The notes: generated by a model not told the origin, from the letters alone. A stretch of 64,000 nucleotides of DNA from Listeria booriae (GCF_000766865.1 NZ_JNFA01000024.1:62001-126000), one strand, 5' to 3'. Counted from the stretch's first letter, positions 35,941 through 43,985 are shown. Translations and numbers: made by a program.

Positions 35941-35975
35941 GCATGATAACATTTTTCTTTTTGATGTTATCATGC
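35941..35975 (+). terminator. terminator after the DUF3139-like gene
   Basis: A perfect 12-bp stem, GCATGATAACAT (35941-35952) with 35964-35975, followed by TTTTCT. Confidence 0.8.
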
Positions 35976-36046
35976 TTTTCTATTAGTCCAATTACTGCTA
36001 TGATAAAACCAGTTATAAATCGCAACGATAAGAAGGTGTAAAACAA

Positions 36047-36724
36047 ATGAAACGGATTTTAGTAGTAGATGACGATCCTCATATTCGCCAGCTCGTCGGC
36101 CACCATCTGCGCGTGGAAGGATTTCATGTTCTAGAAGCAGAAAACGGTGTCCATGCTGAAACGCTATTGAATGAAGACCAAGTGCATTTAGCCATTGTCG
36201 ATCTGATGATGCCGGAAATGGATGGTTTGGAATTATGCCAAAGGATGCGCGCTGATTATCCAGAAATTCCAGTTATCATGTTAACAGCCAAAGATGCACT
36301 GCTAGATAAAGCGCAAGGTTTCGAAGCGGGGACAGACGATTATGTCACGAAACCATTCGAACCGCAAGAACTGATTTTTCGCGTTCGGGCATTATTGCGG
36401 CGTTACAATCAGGCAAGCGAAGTAAAAATCAAGATTGGCCATATTACTATCGACCAGAAAAGTTATACAATCACCGCTGGAAATCGCGAGTTGATGATTC
36501 CGATTAAAGAATTCGAGCTTTTATATCAATTAGCGAGTTATCCAAATCGAACGTTCACTAGGGAAGAGCTAATCGAGCGCATCTGGAAACGCGATTACGA
36601 CGGAAGCGATCGGACGGTTGATGTACATATTAAGCGCTTGCGAGACCATTTTGATGAGAAAGTGGACGGTATTCGGATTGTTTCGATTCGGGGGATTGGT
36701 TACAAATTGGAGGAAAGCCTATGA
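36047..36724 (+). CDS. OmpR family response regulator (YclJ-like)
   Basis: 225 residues: receiver domain with acidic pocket D8-D10, phospho-acceptor Asp52 (IVDLMMPEMDG) and the KPF lysine, then a winged-helix OmpR output domain (EFELLYQLASYPNRTFTREE, DGSDRTVDVHIKRLRD). The histidine kinase gene overlaps its end by 4 bp. With the ABC genes downstream the block equals B. subtilis yclJ-yclK-yclI-yclH in content. The likely binding site is a direct repeat at 38116-38132, upstream of the permease gene. Confidence 0.92.
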   Translation: MKRILVVDDDPHIRQLVGHHLRVEGFHVLEAENGVHAETLLNEDQVHLAIVDLMMPEMDGLELCQRMRADYPEIPVIMLTAKDALLDKAQGFEAGTDDYVTKPFEPQELIFRVRALLRRYNQASEVKIKIGHITIDQKSYTITAGNRELMIPIKEFELLYQLASYPNRTFTREELIERIWKRDYDGSDRTVDVHIKRLRDHFDEKVDGIRIVSIRGIGYKLEESL

Positions 36725-38100
36725 AAACATTGTATACGCGTATAGTTGTTACGATGCTAGTTGTCATTGTTTTCAGCAGTTTGCTTGGGTTTGCGATTGC
36801 GAATATTTATTATCAGGTGAACTTAAAGCCGTTTAATGATGAGAAAGTGACGAAGATGGCGGGCGAGATTCAGCAGTTTTATGAGGCGAACGATGAGGTG
36901 GCGCTGGATAGCTATTTGACGAACGTCGGCAACCTTGGCTACGAGCTGTTTGTGACGGATGGCAAAACGGAATCGCATTATTTCGGTGGTGAATTTCGTA
37001 AAAAGGACTTACCAGCAAAAACGGTGCAGCAAGTGCTTGACGGGCAGACGTATCATGGCATCGATAATTTTGACACGGGCTTGTTTATCACGGGCTTTTT
37101 TGATAATGATATTCAGAATACGATTGGTGTACCGATTAAAACTGATGGCAAAACAATGGCACTCTTTTTACGGCAAGACCCTGAACAACAATTTGGCGAA
37201 CTGCGAATCTTTTTCGCGATGATTTTAGTTTTTACATCCCTTATTAGTATTATTTTAGTCTTAATTAGCGGACGTTATATTGTCCGGCCGATTGTGAAAC
37301 TTACGAATGCCACGAAAAAAATTCGTAAAGGAAACTACGATGTGGCGCTGGAAGTGAAACGAAAAGACGAAATTGGACAGCTAGCGGACTCCTTCACGAA
37401 AATGGCGGGGGAACTGGAGAAATCTGAAACGGCGCGTCAAGAATTTGTCGCCAACGTCTCGCATGAACTACAATCTCCGCTGACTTCGATGCAAGGTTTT
37501 GCGACATTGCTAAGCTCGCAAACATTGACAGCCGAGGAACAAACGAAATATTTGGCCATTATGACCGAAGAAACGACGCGATTATCGACGCTGACCAAGC
37601 AATTGCTCACGCTGGCAAGCCTTGACCAAGAAGCTGAACTACGCAAGCAAGAAACGTTTGATATAAAAGCGCAATGGCAGCAACTTTTGCAGATGACCGA
37701 ATGGAGCTGGCGCGACAAGTCACTCACGATTGAAACGTCGCTTGAAGACGTGACGTATCGCGGAGACGCCGAGTTAATGTATCAAGTCTGGTCCAATCTT
37801 TTGACCAATGCCATCAAATTCACGCCAGAATCGGGAATTATCAAGATTCGACTTTATGAAAATACGCGCGAAGTAGCGATAGAAGTGACCGACACAGGAA
37901 TCGGAATTGCGATTGAAGCCTTGCCGAACATTTTCAACCGTTTTTACAAAGTCAACGAAAGCCGTTCGCGCGAAGCCGGTTCCAGCGGTTTAGGACTTTC
38001 CATTTGTAAAAAAATCATCGATCTACACGGCGGTACCATAACGGCAACAAGCAAAATCGGCGAAGGCACGACATTTACCGTAAAACTGCCCAAAAACTAA
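36721..38100 (+). CDS. sensor histidine kinase (YclK-like)
   Basis: 459 residues: membrane helices near 8-30 and 162-184 enclose a ~130-residue extracytoplasmic sensor domain; a HAMP domain (~185-237), H-box FVANVSHELQSPLTS with His248, N-box SNLLTNAIKFTPESG, and G-boxes VTDTGIGI and GSSGLGLSI follow. It phosphorylates the regulator encoded just upstream. The signal is unknown; in Firmicutes such modules beside FtsX/MacB-type ABC transporters usually sense envelope stress or antimicrobial peptides. Confidence 0.92.
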   Translation: MKTLYTRIVVTMLVVIVFSSLLGFAIANIYYQVNLKPFNDEKVTKMAGEIQQFYEANDEVALDSYLTNVGNLGYELFVTDGKTESHYFGGEFRKKDLPAKTVQQVLDGQTYHGIDNFDTGLFITGFFDNDIQNTIGVPIKTDGKTMALFLRQDPEQQFGELRIFFAMILVFTSLISIILVLISGRYIVRPIVKLTNATKKIRKGNYDVALEVKRKDEIGQLADSFTKMAGELEKSETARQEFVANVSHELQSPLTSMQGFATLLSSQTLTAEEQTKYLAIMTEETTRLSTLTKQLLTLASLDQEAELRKQETFDIKAQWQQLLQMTEWSWRDKSLTIETSLEDVTYRGDAELMYQVWSNLLTNAIKFTPESGIIKIRLYENTREVAIEVTDTGIGIAIEALPNIFNRFYKVNESRSREAGSSGLGLSICKKIIDLHGGTITATSKIGEGTTFTVKLPKN

Positions 38101-38115
38101 ATTTGTAAAATCTGA

Positions 38116-38132
38116 TTCACATTCCGTTTACA
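38116..38132 (+). promoter_or_regulatory. candidate response-regulator direct repeat with -35
   Basis: TTCACA (38116-38121) and TTTACA (38127-38132) are spaced 11 bp apart, the helical spacing typical of OmpR-family dimers. The second half-site could double as a -35; any -10 (TATGAA, 38153-38158) is weak, as expected for an activated promoter. Confidence 0.4.
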
Positions 38133-38133
38133 A

Positions 38134-38171
38134 AACTCCTCTAAACTAAGCATATGAACTTAAGAGGAGTT
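38134..38171 (+). promoter_or_regulatory. hairpin that would mask the permease ribosome-binding site
   Basis: AACTCCTCT (38134-38142) is a perfect complement of AGAGGAGTT (38163-38171), which contains the Shine-Dalgarno of the FtsX-like gene. RNA read through from the two-component genes would hold both arms; RNA started at about 38162 would lack the left arm. Confidence 0.5.
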
Positions 38172-38178
38172 GAACGGA

Positions 38179-39267
38179 ATGTTTTTAGCGTTAAGAGAAT
38201 TACGACACGCCAAACTAAGGTATTTTTTAATCAGCCTAATTATGGTGTTGATCGTCTGGCTTGTTTTGTTTGTATCTGGGCTTGCGAGCGGACTTGCGAA
38301 CGATAATGGCGCCGCGATTTCATCGAATAAAGCGACCTACTATGTGTTACAAAAAGACTCAGATAATCGCCTCACTCGCTCGAATTTGACCGAAGCCGAA
38401 ACGAACGAGATAACGTCACAAGTCACGAAAAAAGAAGCGACAAACCTGGGCGTACAAATGGGCACCATCACACCGCCAAACGAAAATAAGAAGACTGACA
38501 TTACCTATTTTGGCATTGATACGACCAGCTTTATGAAACCGGCAATCAAAGAAGGCACGATGCCAAAAGCCAAAAATGAAGTACTGGTTGATGATTCGCT
38601 ACAAGAATCAGGTTATAAACTAAACGACACATTAAAAGACAGCGCAACAGGGCACATTTTTACAATTACAGGTTTCACAACGAGCAACACATTTAGCCAC
38701 TCGCCTGTGCTTTTCGTTAATTGGGATGGCTGGCAACAAATTCACCAAACGAATCAGAGCGCAAAAGGAGACTATACAGCAGTTGCCATGAATGTTTCTG
38801 AAAAAACGGCAGACGATTTGAAACTGGGCAATCTAGAATTAGCCTCTAGCAAAGACGTTTTGCAAGGAATACCAGGTTATTCCGAAGAACAAGGCTCATT
38901 ACTGATGATGATCGCTTTCCTATTCGTTATCGCCGCATTTGTCTTAGCTGCCTTTTTCTACGTCATTACCATTCAAAAAATCAACCAATTTGGCGTTTTA
39001 AAAGCAGTCGGAGCACGAACCGCTTATCTCGGACGCAGCATCGTTAGCCAAGTCGTTTTCCTATCCATCGTCAGTTTAATCATCGGAAATGCATTGACGT
39101 TCGGATTAGCTGCGATGCTGCCAGCTAGTATGCCATTTTCACTCAGCCCGCTACTAGCCATCGGTTGTTCCGCATTGTTCCTAGCGGTTGCCGTTATCGG
39201 CTCCTTATTATCACTATACCGCGTCGCCAAAGTAGACGCACTAGAAGCAATCGGGAGGGCAATCTAA
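38179..39267 (+). CDS. FtsX/MacB-like ABC permease (YclI-like)
   Basis: 362 residues: an N-terminal membrane helix (LRYFLISLIMVLIVWLVLFV near 15-34), a large extracytoplasmic MacB-type domain (~40-235) and three C-terminal helices around 240-350, the usual FtsX layout. The ATG at 38179 lies 9 bases after AGAGGAG; a TTG at 38170 has no room for a ribosome site. Its TAA shares bases with the ATPase start (TAATG). Probably works with the YclH-like ATPase as a mechanotransmission-type pump or a sensor of envelope stress. Confidence 0.87.
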   Translation: MFLALRELRHAKLRYFLISLIMVLIVWLVLFVSGLASGLANDNGAAISSNKATYYVLQKDSDNRLTRSNLTEAETNEITSQVTKKEATNLGVQMGTITPPNENKKTDITYFGIDTTSFMKPAIKEGTMPKAKNEVLVDDSLQESGYKLNDTLKDSATGHIFTITGFTTSNTFSHSPVLFVNWDGWQQIHQTNQSAKGDYTAVAMNVSEKTADDLKLGNLELASSKDVLQGIPGYSEEQGSLLMMIAFLFVIAAFVLAAFFYVITIQKINQFGVLKAVGARTAYLGRSIVSQVVFLSIVSLIIGNALTFGLAAMLPASMPFSLSPLLAIGCSALFLAVAVIGSLLSLYRVAKVDALEAIGRAI

Positions 39268-39932
39268 TGACATTAATCATGCAGAACATCTCAAAAAACT
39301 ACCAAGACGGCGAACAAGTCGTAGAAGTTTTAAAAAATGTATCACTCGAAGTAAAGCAAGGCGAATTCGTGGCTATTGTTGGACCATCAGGCGCTGGTAA
39401 AAGCACGTTTTTATCCATCGCGGGTGCCCTATTAACACCAACATCTGGCGAAATCACAATCGGCGGCCAAGCATTGAGTAGCCTATCAACCAAGGAATTA
39501 ACACGAGTACGCCTCGAAAAAGTCGGCTTCATCTTCCAAGGCGCCAATTTGATTCCATATTTAAACGTCAAAGACCAACTGCTCGTCATCGCAGAACTAG
39601 CAGGACATCGCAACAGCGAAGTAAAACAACGAGCCACGCAATTACTCGAGGAACTAGGCTTAAGCCACCGAGCCAACCAATACCCCGAGAAATTATCCGG
39701 CGGTGAAAAACAACGTGTCGCCATTGCACGGGCGATGATGAATAATCCAGATGTCATATTAGCCGACGAACCAACGGCCAGCTTAGACGCAGAACGTGGC
39801 TACAGCGTCGTCCAAATGATTGCCCAAGAAGTCAAACGCAACAATAAAGCTGCAATCATGGTCACACACGACGAACGCATCCTAGACCTGGTTGACCGCG
39901 TAGTAAGAATCGAAGACGGCCAATTACACTAA
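39267..39932 (+). CDS. ABC transporter ATPase (LolD/MacB type, YclH-like)
   Basis: 221 residues starting MTLIMQNISKNYQDGEQVVE. Walker A GPSGAGKST, Q-loop GFIFQGANLIPYL, signature KLSGGEKQR, Walker B VILADEPTASLD, H-loop MVTHDE; this is the MacB/LolD/FtsE branch. It starts in the stop codon of the permease gene, so the two are coupled. The longer frame reaching back into the permease gene has no ribosome site and is rejected. A strong terminator follows. Confidence 0.9.
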   Translation: MTLIMQNISKNYQDGEQVVEVLKNVSLEVKQGEFVAIVGPSGAGKSTFLSIAGALLTPTSGEITIGGQALSSLSTKELTRVRLEKVGFIFQGANLIPYLNVKDQLLVIAELAGHRNSEVKQRATQLLEELGLSHRANQYPEKLSGGEKQRVAIARAMMNNPDVILADEPTASLDAERGYSVVQMIAQEVKRNNKAAIMVTHDERILDLVDRVVRIEDGQLH

Positions 39933-39939
39933 ATACAAG

Positions 39940-39978
39940 AAGCTTACTCAAATCCATCTCGTTGAGTAAGCTTTTTAT
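39940..39978 (+). terminator. terminator of the ABC module
   Basis: A perfect 12-bp stem, AAGCTTACTCAA (39940-39951) with 39962-39973, followed by TTTTATT. Confidence 0.85.
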
Positions 39979-39987
39979 TGCTAAATA

Positions 39988-40016
39988 TTGCAAAAATATC
40001 TGAATTGGCATACAAT
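39988..40016 (+). promoter_or_regulatory. promoter of the MetE-like gene, twin of the ridA promoter
   Basis: -35 TTGCAA (39988-39993), 17 bp, -10 TACAAT (40011-40016). The spacer core ATCTGAATT and following GCA are shared with 32565-32595. Confidence 0.7.
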
Positions 40017-40047
40017 ACTAATATATCAGATGATTGGAGTGATGTAC

Positions 40048-41151
40048 GTGGTAAAAGCACCATTTAGAGCAGACCAAGTCGGCAGTATTTTAAGAACAGA
40101 AGCAATTAAACAAGCAAGATTAGACAAAGCTTCAGGCAAAATCACCGACACCGAATTACGCGCAATCGAGGATCAAGAAATTAAGTATATCGTGGAAAAA
40201 CAAAAAGAAGCAGGATTAAAAGCCGTCACAGATGGCGAGTTCCGCCGCGCTTGGTGGCATTTCGACTTTTTGGAAGGGCTAGAGGGCGTCGAAGGATATG
40301 ATGCGGATACTGGCATTCAATTTGCCAATGTGCAAACGAAGACTCATTCTGTCAAAATTGTAGCACCGATTCGTTTTGAAAATCACCCGATGCTTGCCGA
40401 TTATCGTTTTTTACATAGCGTTGCAGGAGATGACGTCGTAGCTAAAATGACGATTCCGAGTCCAGCGATGTTGCATTATCGTGGTGATATCGAGTACGCG
40501 CCATATATCGCGGACAAATCGCTATTTCTAAAAGACTTAGCCACGGCCTATAAAAAAGCCATTCAAGCATTCTATGAAGCAGGTTGCCGTTACTTGCAAT
40601 TAGACGACACCTCATGGAGTTACTTATGTTCCGATGAGCAAAGAGAAGTCGTGCGTTCTCGCGGGTTTGATCCCGACGAATTACAAACGGTGTATAAAGA
40701 CCTCATCAATGAAGCAATCTCCGAAAAACCAGCCGACATGGTCATTACGATGCACATTTGTCGCGGTAATTTCCGTTCCACATGGATCGCATCTGGCGGT
40801 TACGAGCCAGTAGCCGAAACATTATTTGGTGGCTTAAATATCGATGGCTTCTTCCTTGAGTACGATAATGACCGTTCTGGTGACTTCGCGCCGCTTCGCT
40901 ACGTGAAACGCCCAGATTTAAAAATTATCCTAGGCCTAATCACTTCCAAAAATGGCGTTTTAGAAGATCCAGATGCGATTAAAGCACGCATTCAAGAAGC
41001 ATCCGAATTTGTACCACTTTCCCAACTATGCCTAAGCCCACAATGCGGTTTCGCTTCCACAGAAGAAGGCAACGTCCTAACCGAAGCCGAACAATGGGCA
41101 AAATTAGCACACGTTGTATCGATCGCGAACGATGTTTGGAACGAACAATAG
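40048..41151 (+). CDS. MetE C-terminal-domain-like methyltransferase (YxjG/YxjH type)
   Basis: 367 residues equivalent to the catalytic half of cobalamin-independent methionine synthase. The zinc ligands are visible: HIC in VITMHICRGNFR, Glu in FFLEYDND and Cys in LSPQCGFAS. Such short YxjG/YxjH proteins transfer a methyl group to homocysteine from donors other than the long folate chain used by full MetE, with details unclear. The GTG at 40048 lies 8 bases after GGAG and gives MVKAPFRADQVGSILR, the family start. Shares a near-identical promoter with ridA. Confidence 0.88.
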   Translation: MVKAPFRADQVGSILRTEAIKQARLDKASGKITDTELRAIEDQEIKYIVEKQKEAGLKAVTDGEFRRAWWHFDFLEGLEGVEGYDADTGIQFANVQTKTHSVKIVAPIRFENHPMLADYRFLHSVAGDDVVAKMTIPSPAMLHYRGDIEYAPYIADKSLFLKDLATAYKKAIQAFYEAGCRYLQLDDTSWSYLCSDEQREVVRSRGFDPDELQTVYKDLINEAISEKPADMVITMHICRGNFRSTWIASGGYEPVAETLFGGLNIDGFFLEYDNDRSGDFAPLRYVKRPDLKIILGLITSKNGVLEDPDAIKARIQEASEFVPLSQLCLSPQCGFASTEEGNVLTEAEQWAKLAHVVSIANDVWNEQ

Positions 41152-41160
41152 TTAGCAACG

Positions 41161-41192
41161 ACTCCTTAGCTATTCTTAGCTGGGAGTTTTTT
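41161..41192 (+). terminator. terminator after the MetE-like gene
   Basis: ACTCCTTAGCT (41161-41171) pairs imperfectly with AGCTGGGAGT, followed by a run of Ts. Confidence 0.65.
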
Positions 41193-41367
41193 ATAATTAT
41201 TCGGGTTTAAACCGTTTTCAGTTCATTTGAAATAAAAATAATTCGTAAATACATGATGTTTTTTTGAAAAAAGGGTGTTTTTGTGTGGCGATTTGTGTTA
41301 AAGTGAACCTATAGAGAAAAACTAAACGGGATAGTATCTCTATGAAAAGCGATTGGAGTGATACCAT

Positions 41368-41514
41368 TTGCAAGAAAATAAAGAAGTATTAAATCAAGTT
41401 ATGAAGCAATTAGAGAAAAAAGGTATTTTTGTAGAGAAGACAAAATCCAGACATGATATCTGGCGCAACTTACAGAAAAATCACTTGAACCTTGTGAAAT
41501 TAAGCGTACGTTAA
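41368..41514 (+). CDS. small hypothetical protein, 48 residues
   Basis: A TTG-started frame behind GGAG (41355-41358, 9-base gap) encodes MQENKEVLNQVMKQLEKK then GIFVEKTKSRHDIWRNLQKN and a basic tail. It is cytosolic, highly charged, likely helical, with no recognised family. The coding stretch ends just before its own terminator (41539-41570) and is isolated from neighbours, which supports an independent small gene. Confidence is limited by its size. Confidence 0.5.
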   Translation: MQENKEVLNQVMKQLEKKGIFVEKTKSRHDIWRNLQKNHLNLVKLSVR

Positions 41515-41538
41515 CTACATAGACTTTACTTTTTTTAG

Positions 41539-41570
41539 GCATCGGTATCGCGGGATATCGGTGTTTTTTT
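41539..41570 (+). terminator. terminator after the 48-residue ORF
   Basis: An 11-bp stem with G.U pairs, 41539-41549 with 41554-41564, GCGG loop, then seven Ts. Confidence 0.7.
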
Positions 41571-41693
41571 GTGTGTAATGTATTAGTAACTTATATTTGA
41601 ATCAATTGACACAGACAATTGGAGATAAGTGTTGTATGATGTATAAGAAGAATGTATACAAAGAGAGTAAAAGAGGATGGGTGAGAAAAGACG

Positions 41694-42464
41694 ATGAAAA
41701 AAGAGATGTTGAAGCAGCAGTCGATTTATGTACATATGGACAGTGTCATTAATAACGTTGTGACAAGTGGGATTACTTTTTGTGATTTTATGAACGGTGT
41801 GATGTCGCCACCACAAAATATTTTGCTGTTGAAGCATCAGTTTCAAGATGCGTCTTTTAATGCGCATACGTCTTTTCATTACACAGATGTGAGAGATTTG
41901 GCGGAACTAAAGAAAGCACCTGTGTCGCAATACGGCGATTTTTGTTGGGTCGATTTTGAAGATTTGGATTTGGTGAATCAGCTAACGGCGCAGGAAGTCG
42001 CAGAACTGCTATATTTGGCGCATACAGGAAGACATTTACGTTCACCTTTTTACTATAAATTACAGAATAACTTTGTCTACTTGACAATGAACGATGGTAG
42101 GTACAATAAGGTCTATTACCGCAATTTAGACCAGTTTTATCACGTATTAGCGTATGCGATTTGGAAAAACATGATGCAGCTGACAACAGAGAAAATTGCA
42201 TTACCGTTCATGAAGCGGAAGAAAATTGCCGATATTCCAGTGACTTTATTGAAGAAATTCGCTACTTACTTTAAAGAAGGTGTCTGCATTTCATTTGATG
42301 ACGCGGTAAAGACACGAAATCAAATCGAAGTTCCGATTGGTTACCATTTGCAAGATGACATGCAAGAGTTGTTGCGCTCCAATGAGTTAATCGGCTACGA
42401 TCGTGTAGTGGCGCACCTGAATTACGATATGAAGAAAAACGAATGGTTGTTGATTGAAGAATGA
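41694..42464 (+). CDS. conserved-looking protein of unknown function, 256 residues
   Basis: A soluble protein rich in aromatic residues, with no signal peptide and no membrane helix. Recognisable stretches include DVRDLAELKKAPVSQYGDFC, WVDFEDLDLVNQLTAQEVAE, LLYLAHTGRHLRSPFYYKLQ and a C-terminal amphipathic part. I do not recognise a family with certainty; a similar gene near lmo0851 in L. monocytogenes comes to mind without a function. The ATG at 41694 follows GGTGAG. It stands alone between two terminators. Confidence 0.7.
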   Translation: MKKEMLKQQSIYVHMDSVINNVVTSGITFCDFMNGVMSPPQNILLLKHQFQDASFNAHTSFHYTDVRDLAELKKAPVSQYGDFCWVDFEDLDLVNQLTAQEVAELLYLAHTGRHLRSPFYYKLQNNFVYLTMNDGRYNKVYYRNLDQFYHVLAYAIWKNMMQLTTEKIALPFMKRKKIADIPVTLLKKFATYFKEGVCISFDDAVKTRNQIEVPIGYHLQDDMQELLRSNELIGYDRVVAHLNYDMKKNEWLLIEE

Positions 42465-42470
42465 ACCGTG

Positions 42471-42511
42471 AAAAATCGCGAAAACATAATCCTTTACGAT
42501 TCGCGATTTTT
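42471..42511 (+). terminator. terminator before the TetR/SMR operon
   Basis: AAAAATCGCGAA (42471-42482) pairs with TTCGCGATTTTT (42500-42511), followed by further Ts. Confidence 0.8.
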
Positions 42512-42515
42512 TTGT

Positions 42516-42541
42516 TATGATAAAACTAACGATTGTTAGTT
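42516..42541. promoter_or_regulatory. promoter and operator of the TetR/SMR operon
   Basis: Extended -10 TGT-TATGAT (TATGAT 42516-42521) is followed at once by the inverted repeat AACTAAC-GATT-GTTAGTT (42524-42541), placed over the start site. This is the expected position for autorepression by the TetR protein encoded just downstream. Confidence 0.65.
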
Positions 42542-42553
42542 AGGAGGGTTTCT

Positions 42554-43105
42554 ATGTCGGGAGAACGATTGAAAGAGGCGGCATTGCCGTTGTTTGCCGA
42601 ACAAGGCTATGAAGGCACGGCATTGTCCGAAATTGCAAAAGCGGTAGGCATTAAAACACCGTCGATTTATGCGCACTTTGCCTCGAAGGAAGCTTTGTTT
42701 TTAGAGATTTATCGTGATGTGATAAAGCATGAGCTCACGGTACTTGGCACCATTAAAGACCAGGTTTATCCGACAGTAGACGAAGCGCTACGGGCCTTTT
42801 TTTATCAGGTGACGGATTTTAATGCGAACCCTGCGATGAAGCGGTTTTTCCAACGTGCGATTTTCTTTCCGCCACAATCCTTAGCGACGCAAATGCGTGA
42901 AGAAATGACGACATATGAAGCGATGACATCAGAAATGCTCGGCAGCCTATTACTGCAAAAGATGGACGAGACGCGAAAAAAGAAGTGGGTGCACGTATTT
43001 TATTGCTTGCTGGATGGCCTTAGTTTGGAACATGAAATCTACGACGCAAAAGAATTTGAAACGCGACGGGAAACAGCATGGGAAGCATTAGCATCTCTGA
43101 TTTAA
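42554..43105 (+). CDS. TetR family regulator of the SMR operon
   Basis: 183 residues, MSGERLKEAALPLFAEQGYE, then the HTH GTALSEIAKAVGIKTPSIYA followed by HFASKEALF; the C-terminal ligand-binding part is TetR_C_33-like in layout but not assigned. The ATG at 42554 follows AGGAGGG. The operator at 42524-42541 suggests autorepression, and the SMR pair 91 bp downstream on the same strand is the probable regulated function, as with lmo0852-0854. Confidence 0.87.
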   Translation: MSGERLKEAALPLFAEQGYEGTALSEIAKAVGIKTPSIYAHFASKEALFLEIYRDVIKHELTVLGTIKDQVYPTVDEALRAFFYQVTDFNANPAMKRFFQRAIFFPPQSLATQMREEMTTYEAMTSEMLGSLLLQKMDETRKKKWVHVFYCLLDGLSLEHEIYDAKEFETRRETAWEALASLI

Positions 43106-43116
43106 CGTAAGTTTTA

Positions 43117-43176
43117 GAAAGGATGACCTTTCGGATACGTATATTGCGTATCTTTCACAATTTTGGGACAGCCCGA
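43117..43176 (+). promoter_or_regulatory. structured leader before the SMR pair, guanidine-II-like
   Basis: Hairpin 1: GAAAGG-ATGA-CCTTTC (43117-43132). Middle hairpin: GATACG (43134-43139) with CGTATC (43147-43152). Hairpin 2: GGG-ACAG-CCC (43165-43174), extended by a U.G and a U-A pair to 43163-43176. AGGAGG of the first SMR gene follows 7 bases later. Guanidine-II (mini-ykkC) aptamers have two hairpins with ACGR loops; here the loops are AUGA and ACAG. No promoter is visible in the gap, so this is an intercistronic leader. The assignment is tentative. Confidence 0.4.
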
Positions 43177-43196
43177 TTATTTAGGAGGAAAAAATA

Positions 43197-43544
43197 ATGG
43201 CATGGTTATATTTAGTGCTTGCCGGGTTGTCTGAAATCGTTTGGGCATTTGGTTTGAAAGAAGCACATGGGTTTACAAGACTGGGATGGAGTTTATTAAC
43301 GATTGCCTTTTTGATCGTGAGTTTTTATTTATTTGCACGGGCGATGCGCAAAATCCCGATTGGCACGGCATATGCGGTATTTACAGGGATTGGCGCGGCA
43401 GGAACGGCGATTATCGGCATGTTGTTCTTAAACGAATCAGCAGGACTTTGGAAAATTGTCTCGCTTGCAGTTCTTCTCGTTGGTATCATCGGCTTGAAAC
43501 TCGTTGATGGCGGGAACAAGGCAGAAAGCGCAGGTGAGAAATAA
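43197..43544 (+). CDS. SMR family exporter subunit, Gdx/YkkC-like
   Basis: 115 residues, four membrane helices. The helix 1 signature is LSEIVWAFGLKEAHGFTR, with the essential Glu13 and the Trp three residues later that marks guanidinium exporters (Gdx) rather than quaternary-ammonium pumps. GTAYAVFTGIGAAGTAIIG is the usual helix 3 text. It most resembles B. subtilis YkkC, which pairs with YkkD. AGGAGG precedes the ATG and the next SMR gene starts within its stop codon, so a heterodimer exporting guanidinium in exchange for protons is the best guess. Confidence 0.85.
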   Translation: MAWLYLVLAGLSEIVWAFGLKEAHGFTRLGWSLLTIAFLIVSFYLFARAMRKIPIGTAYAVFTGIGAAGTAIIGMLFLNESAGLWKIVSLAVLLVGIIGLKLVDGGNKAESAGEK

Positions 43545-43864
43545 TGGCATGGATTTTCTTATTAATCGCAGGTATTTGCGAAATGGGCTTTGTAGTCATG
43601 ATGAAACTTTCCGAAGGCTTTAAAATTTGGAAATACACAATATTCACGATTATTTTCATGATTTTCAGCTTCTTCTTGCTATCCCTTTCTTTAAAAACAA
43701 TCCCAATCGGCACAGGCTACGCAGTCTGGACGGGAATTGGCGCAGTCGGTTCGGTTCTTATGGGCATGTTCCTTTTTAAAGAAAAGAAAAGTGCACTGAA
43801 ATTATTATTTATCACACTGATAATTGCCGGCGTCATCGGCTTGAAATTAACTTCCGGTGCGTAA
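43544..43864 (+). CDS. SMR family exporter subunit, YkkD-like
   Basis: 106 residues, four membrane helices, with Glu13 in ICEMGFVVMMKLSEGF and the helix 3 text GTGYAVWTGIGAVGSVLMG. It lacks the helix 1 Trp of its partner, as YkkD does, which fits the asymmetric heterodimer. Its ATG overlaps the partner's TAA (TAATG), so production is coupled one to one. A terminator follows at 43922-43948. Confidence 0.85.
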   Translation: MAWIFLLIAGICEMGFVVMMKLSEGFKIWKYTIFTIIFMIFSFFLLSLSLKTIPIGTGYAVWTGIGAVGSVLMGMFLFKEKKSALKLLFITLIIAGVIGLKLTSGA

Positions 43865-43921
43865 TAATGCACGGAGAGAATCACGGAGACTTTGGCGCAA
43901 AAAATAATTTTTCTACAGCTT

Positions 43922-43948
43922 AGCATCTATTTTTTAGGTGCTTTTTTG
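43922..43948 (+). terminator. terminator of the SMR operon
   Basis: AGCATCT (43922-43928) pairs with AGGTGCT (43936-43942) with one G.U pair, followed by six Ts. Confidence 0.65.
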
Positions 43949-43976
43949 ATGTTTCGCTTTCTTTCGGTGGAAAACA

Positions 43977-43985
43977 TGTTAAAAT
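43977..43985 (+). promoter_or_regulatory. extended -10 promoter of ddl
   Basis: TGTTAAAAT (TAAAAT 43980-43985), 38 bp upstream of the ddl ATG; no clear -35. Confidence 0.4.

Noticed and set aside
39165-39266. N-terminal extension of the YclH-like ATPase inside the permease gene
   Set aside because: It would overlap the permease gene by 100 bp with arginine-rich nonsense; the ATG in TAATG gives the normal family start.
43106-43196. Guanidine-I (ykkC) riboswitch
   Set aside because: The gap is only 91 bp and none of the long conserved ykkC sequence is visible; only the small two-hairpin type is worth considering.
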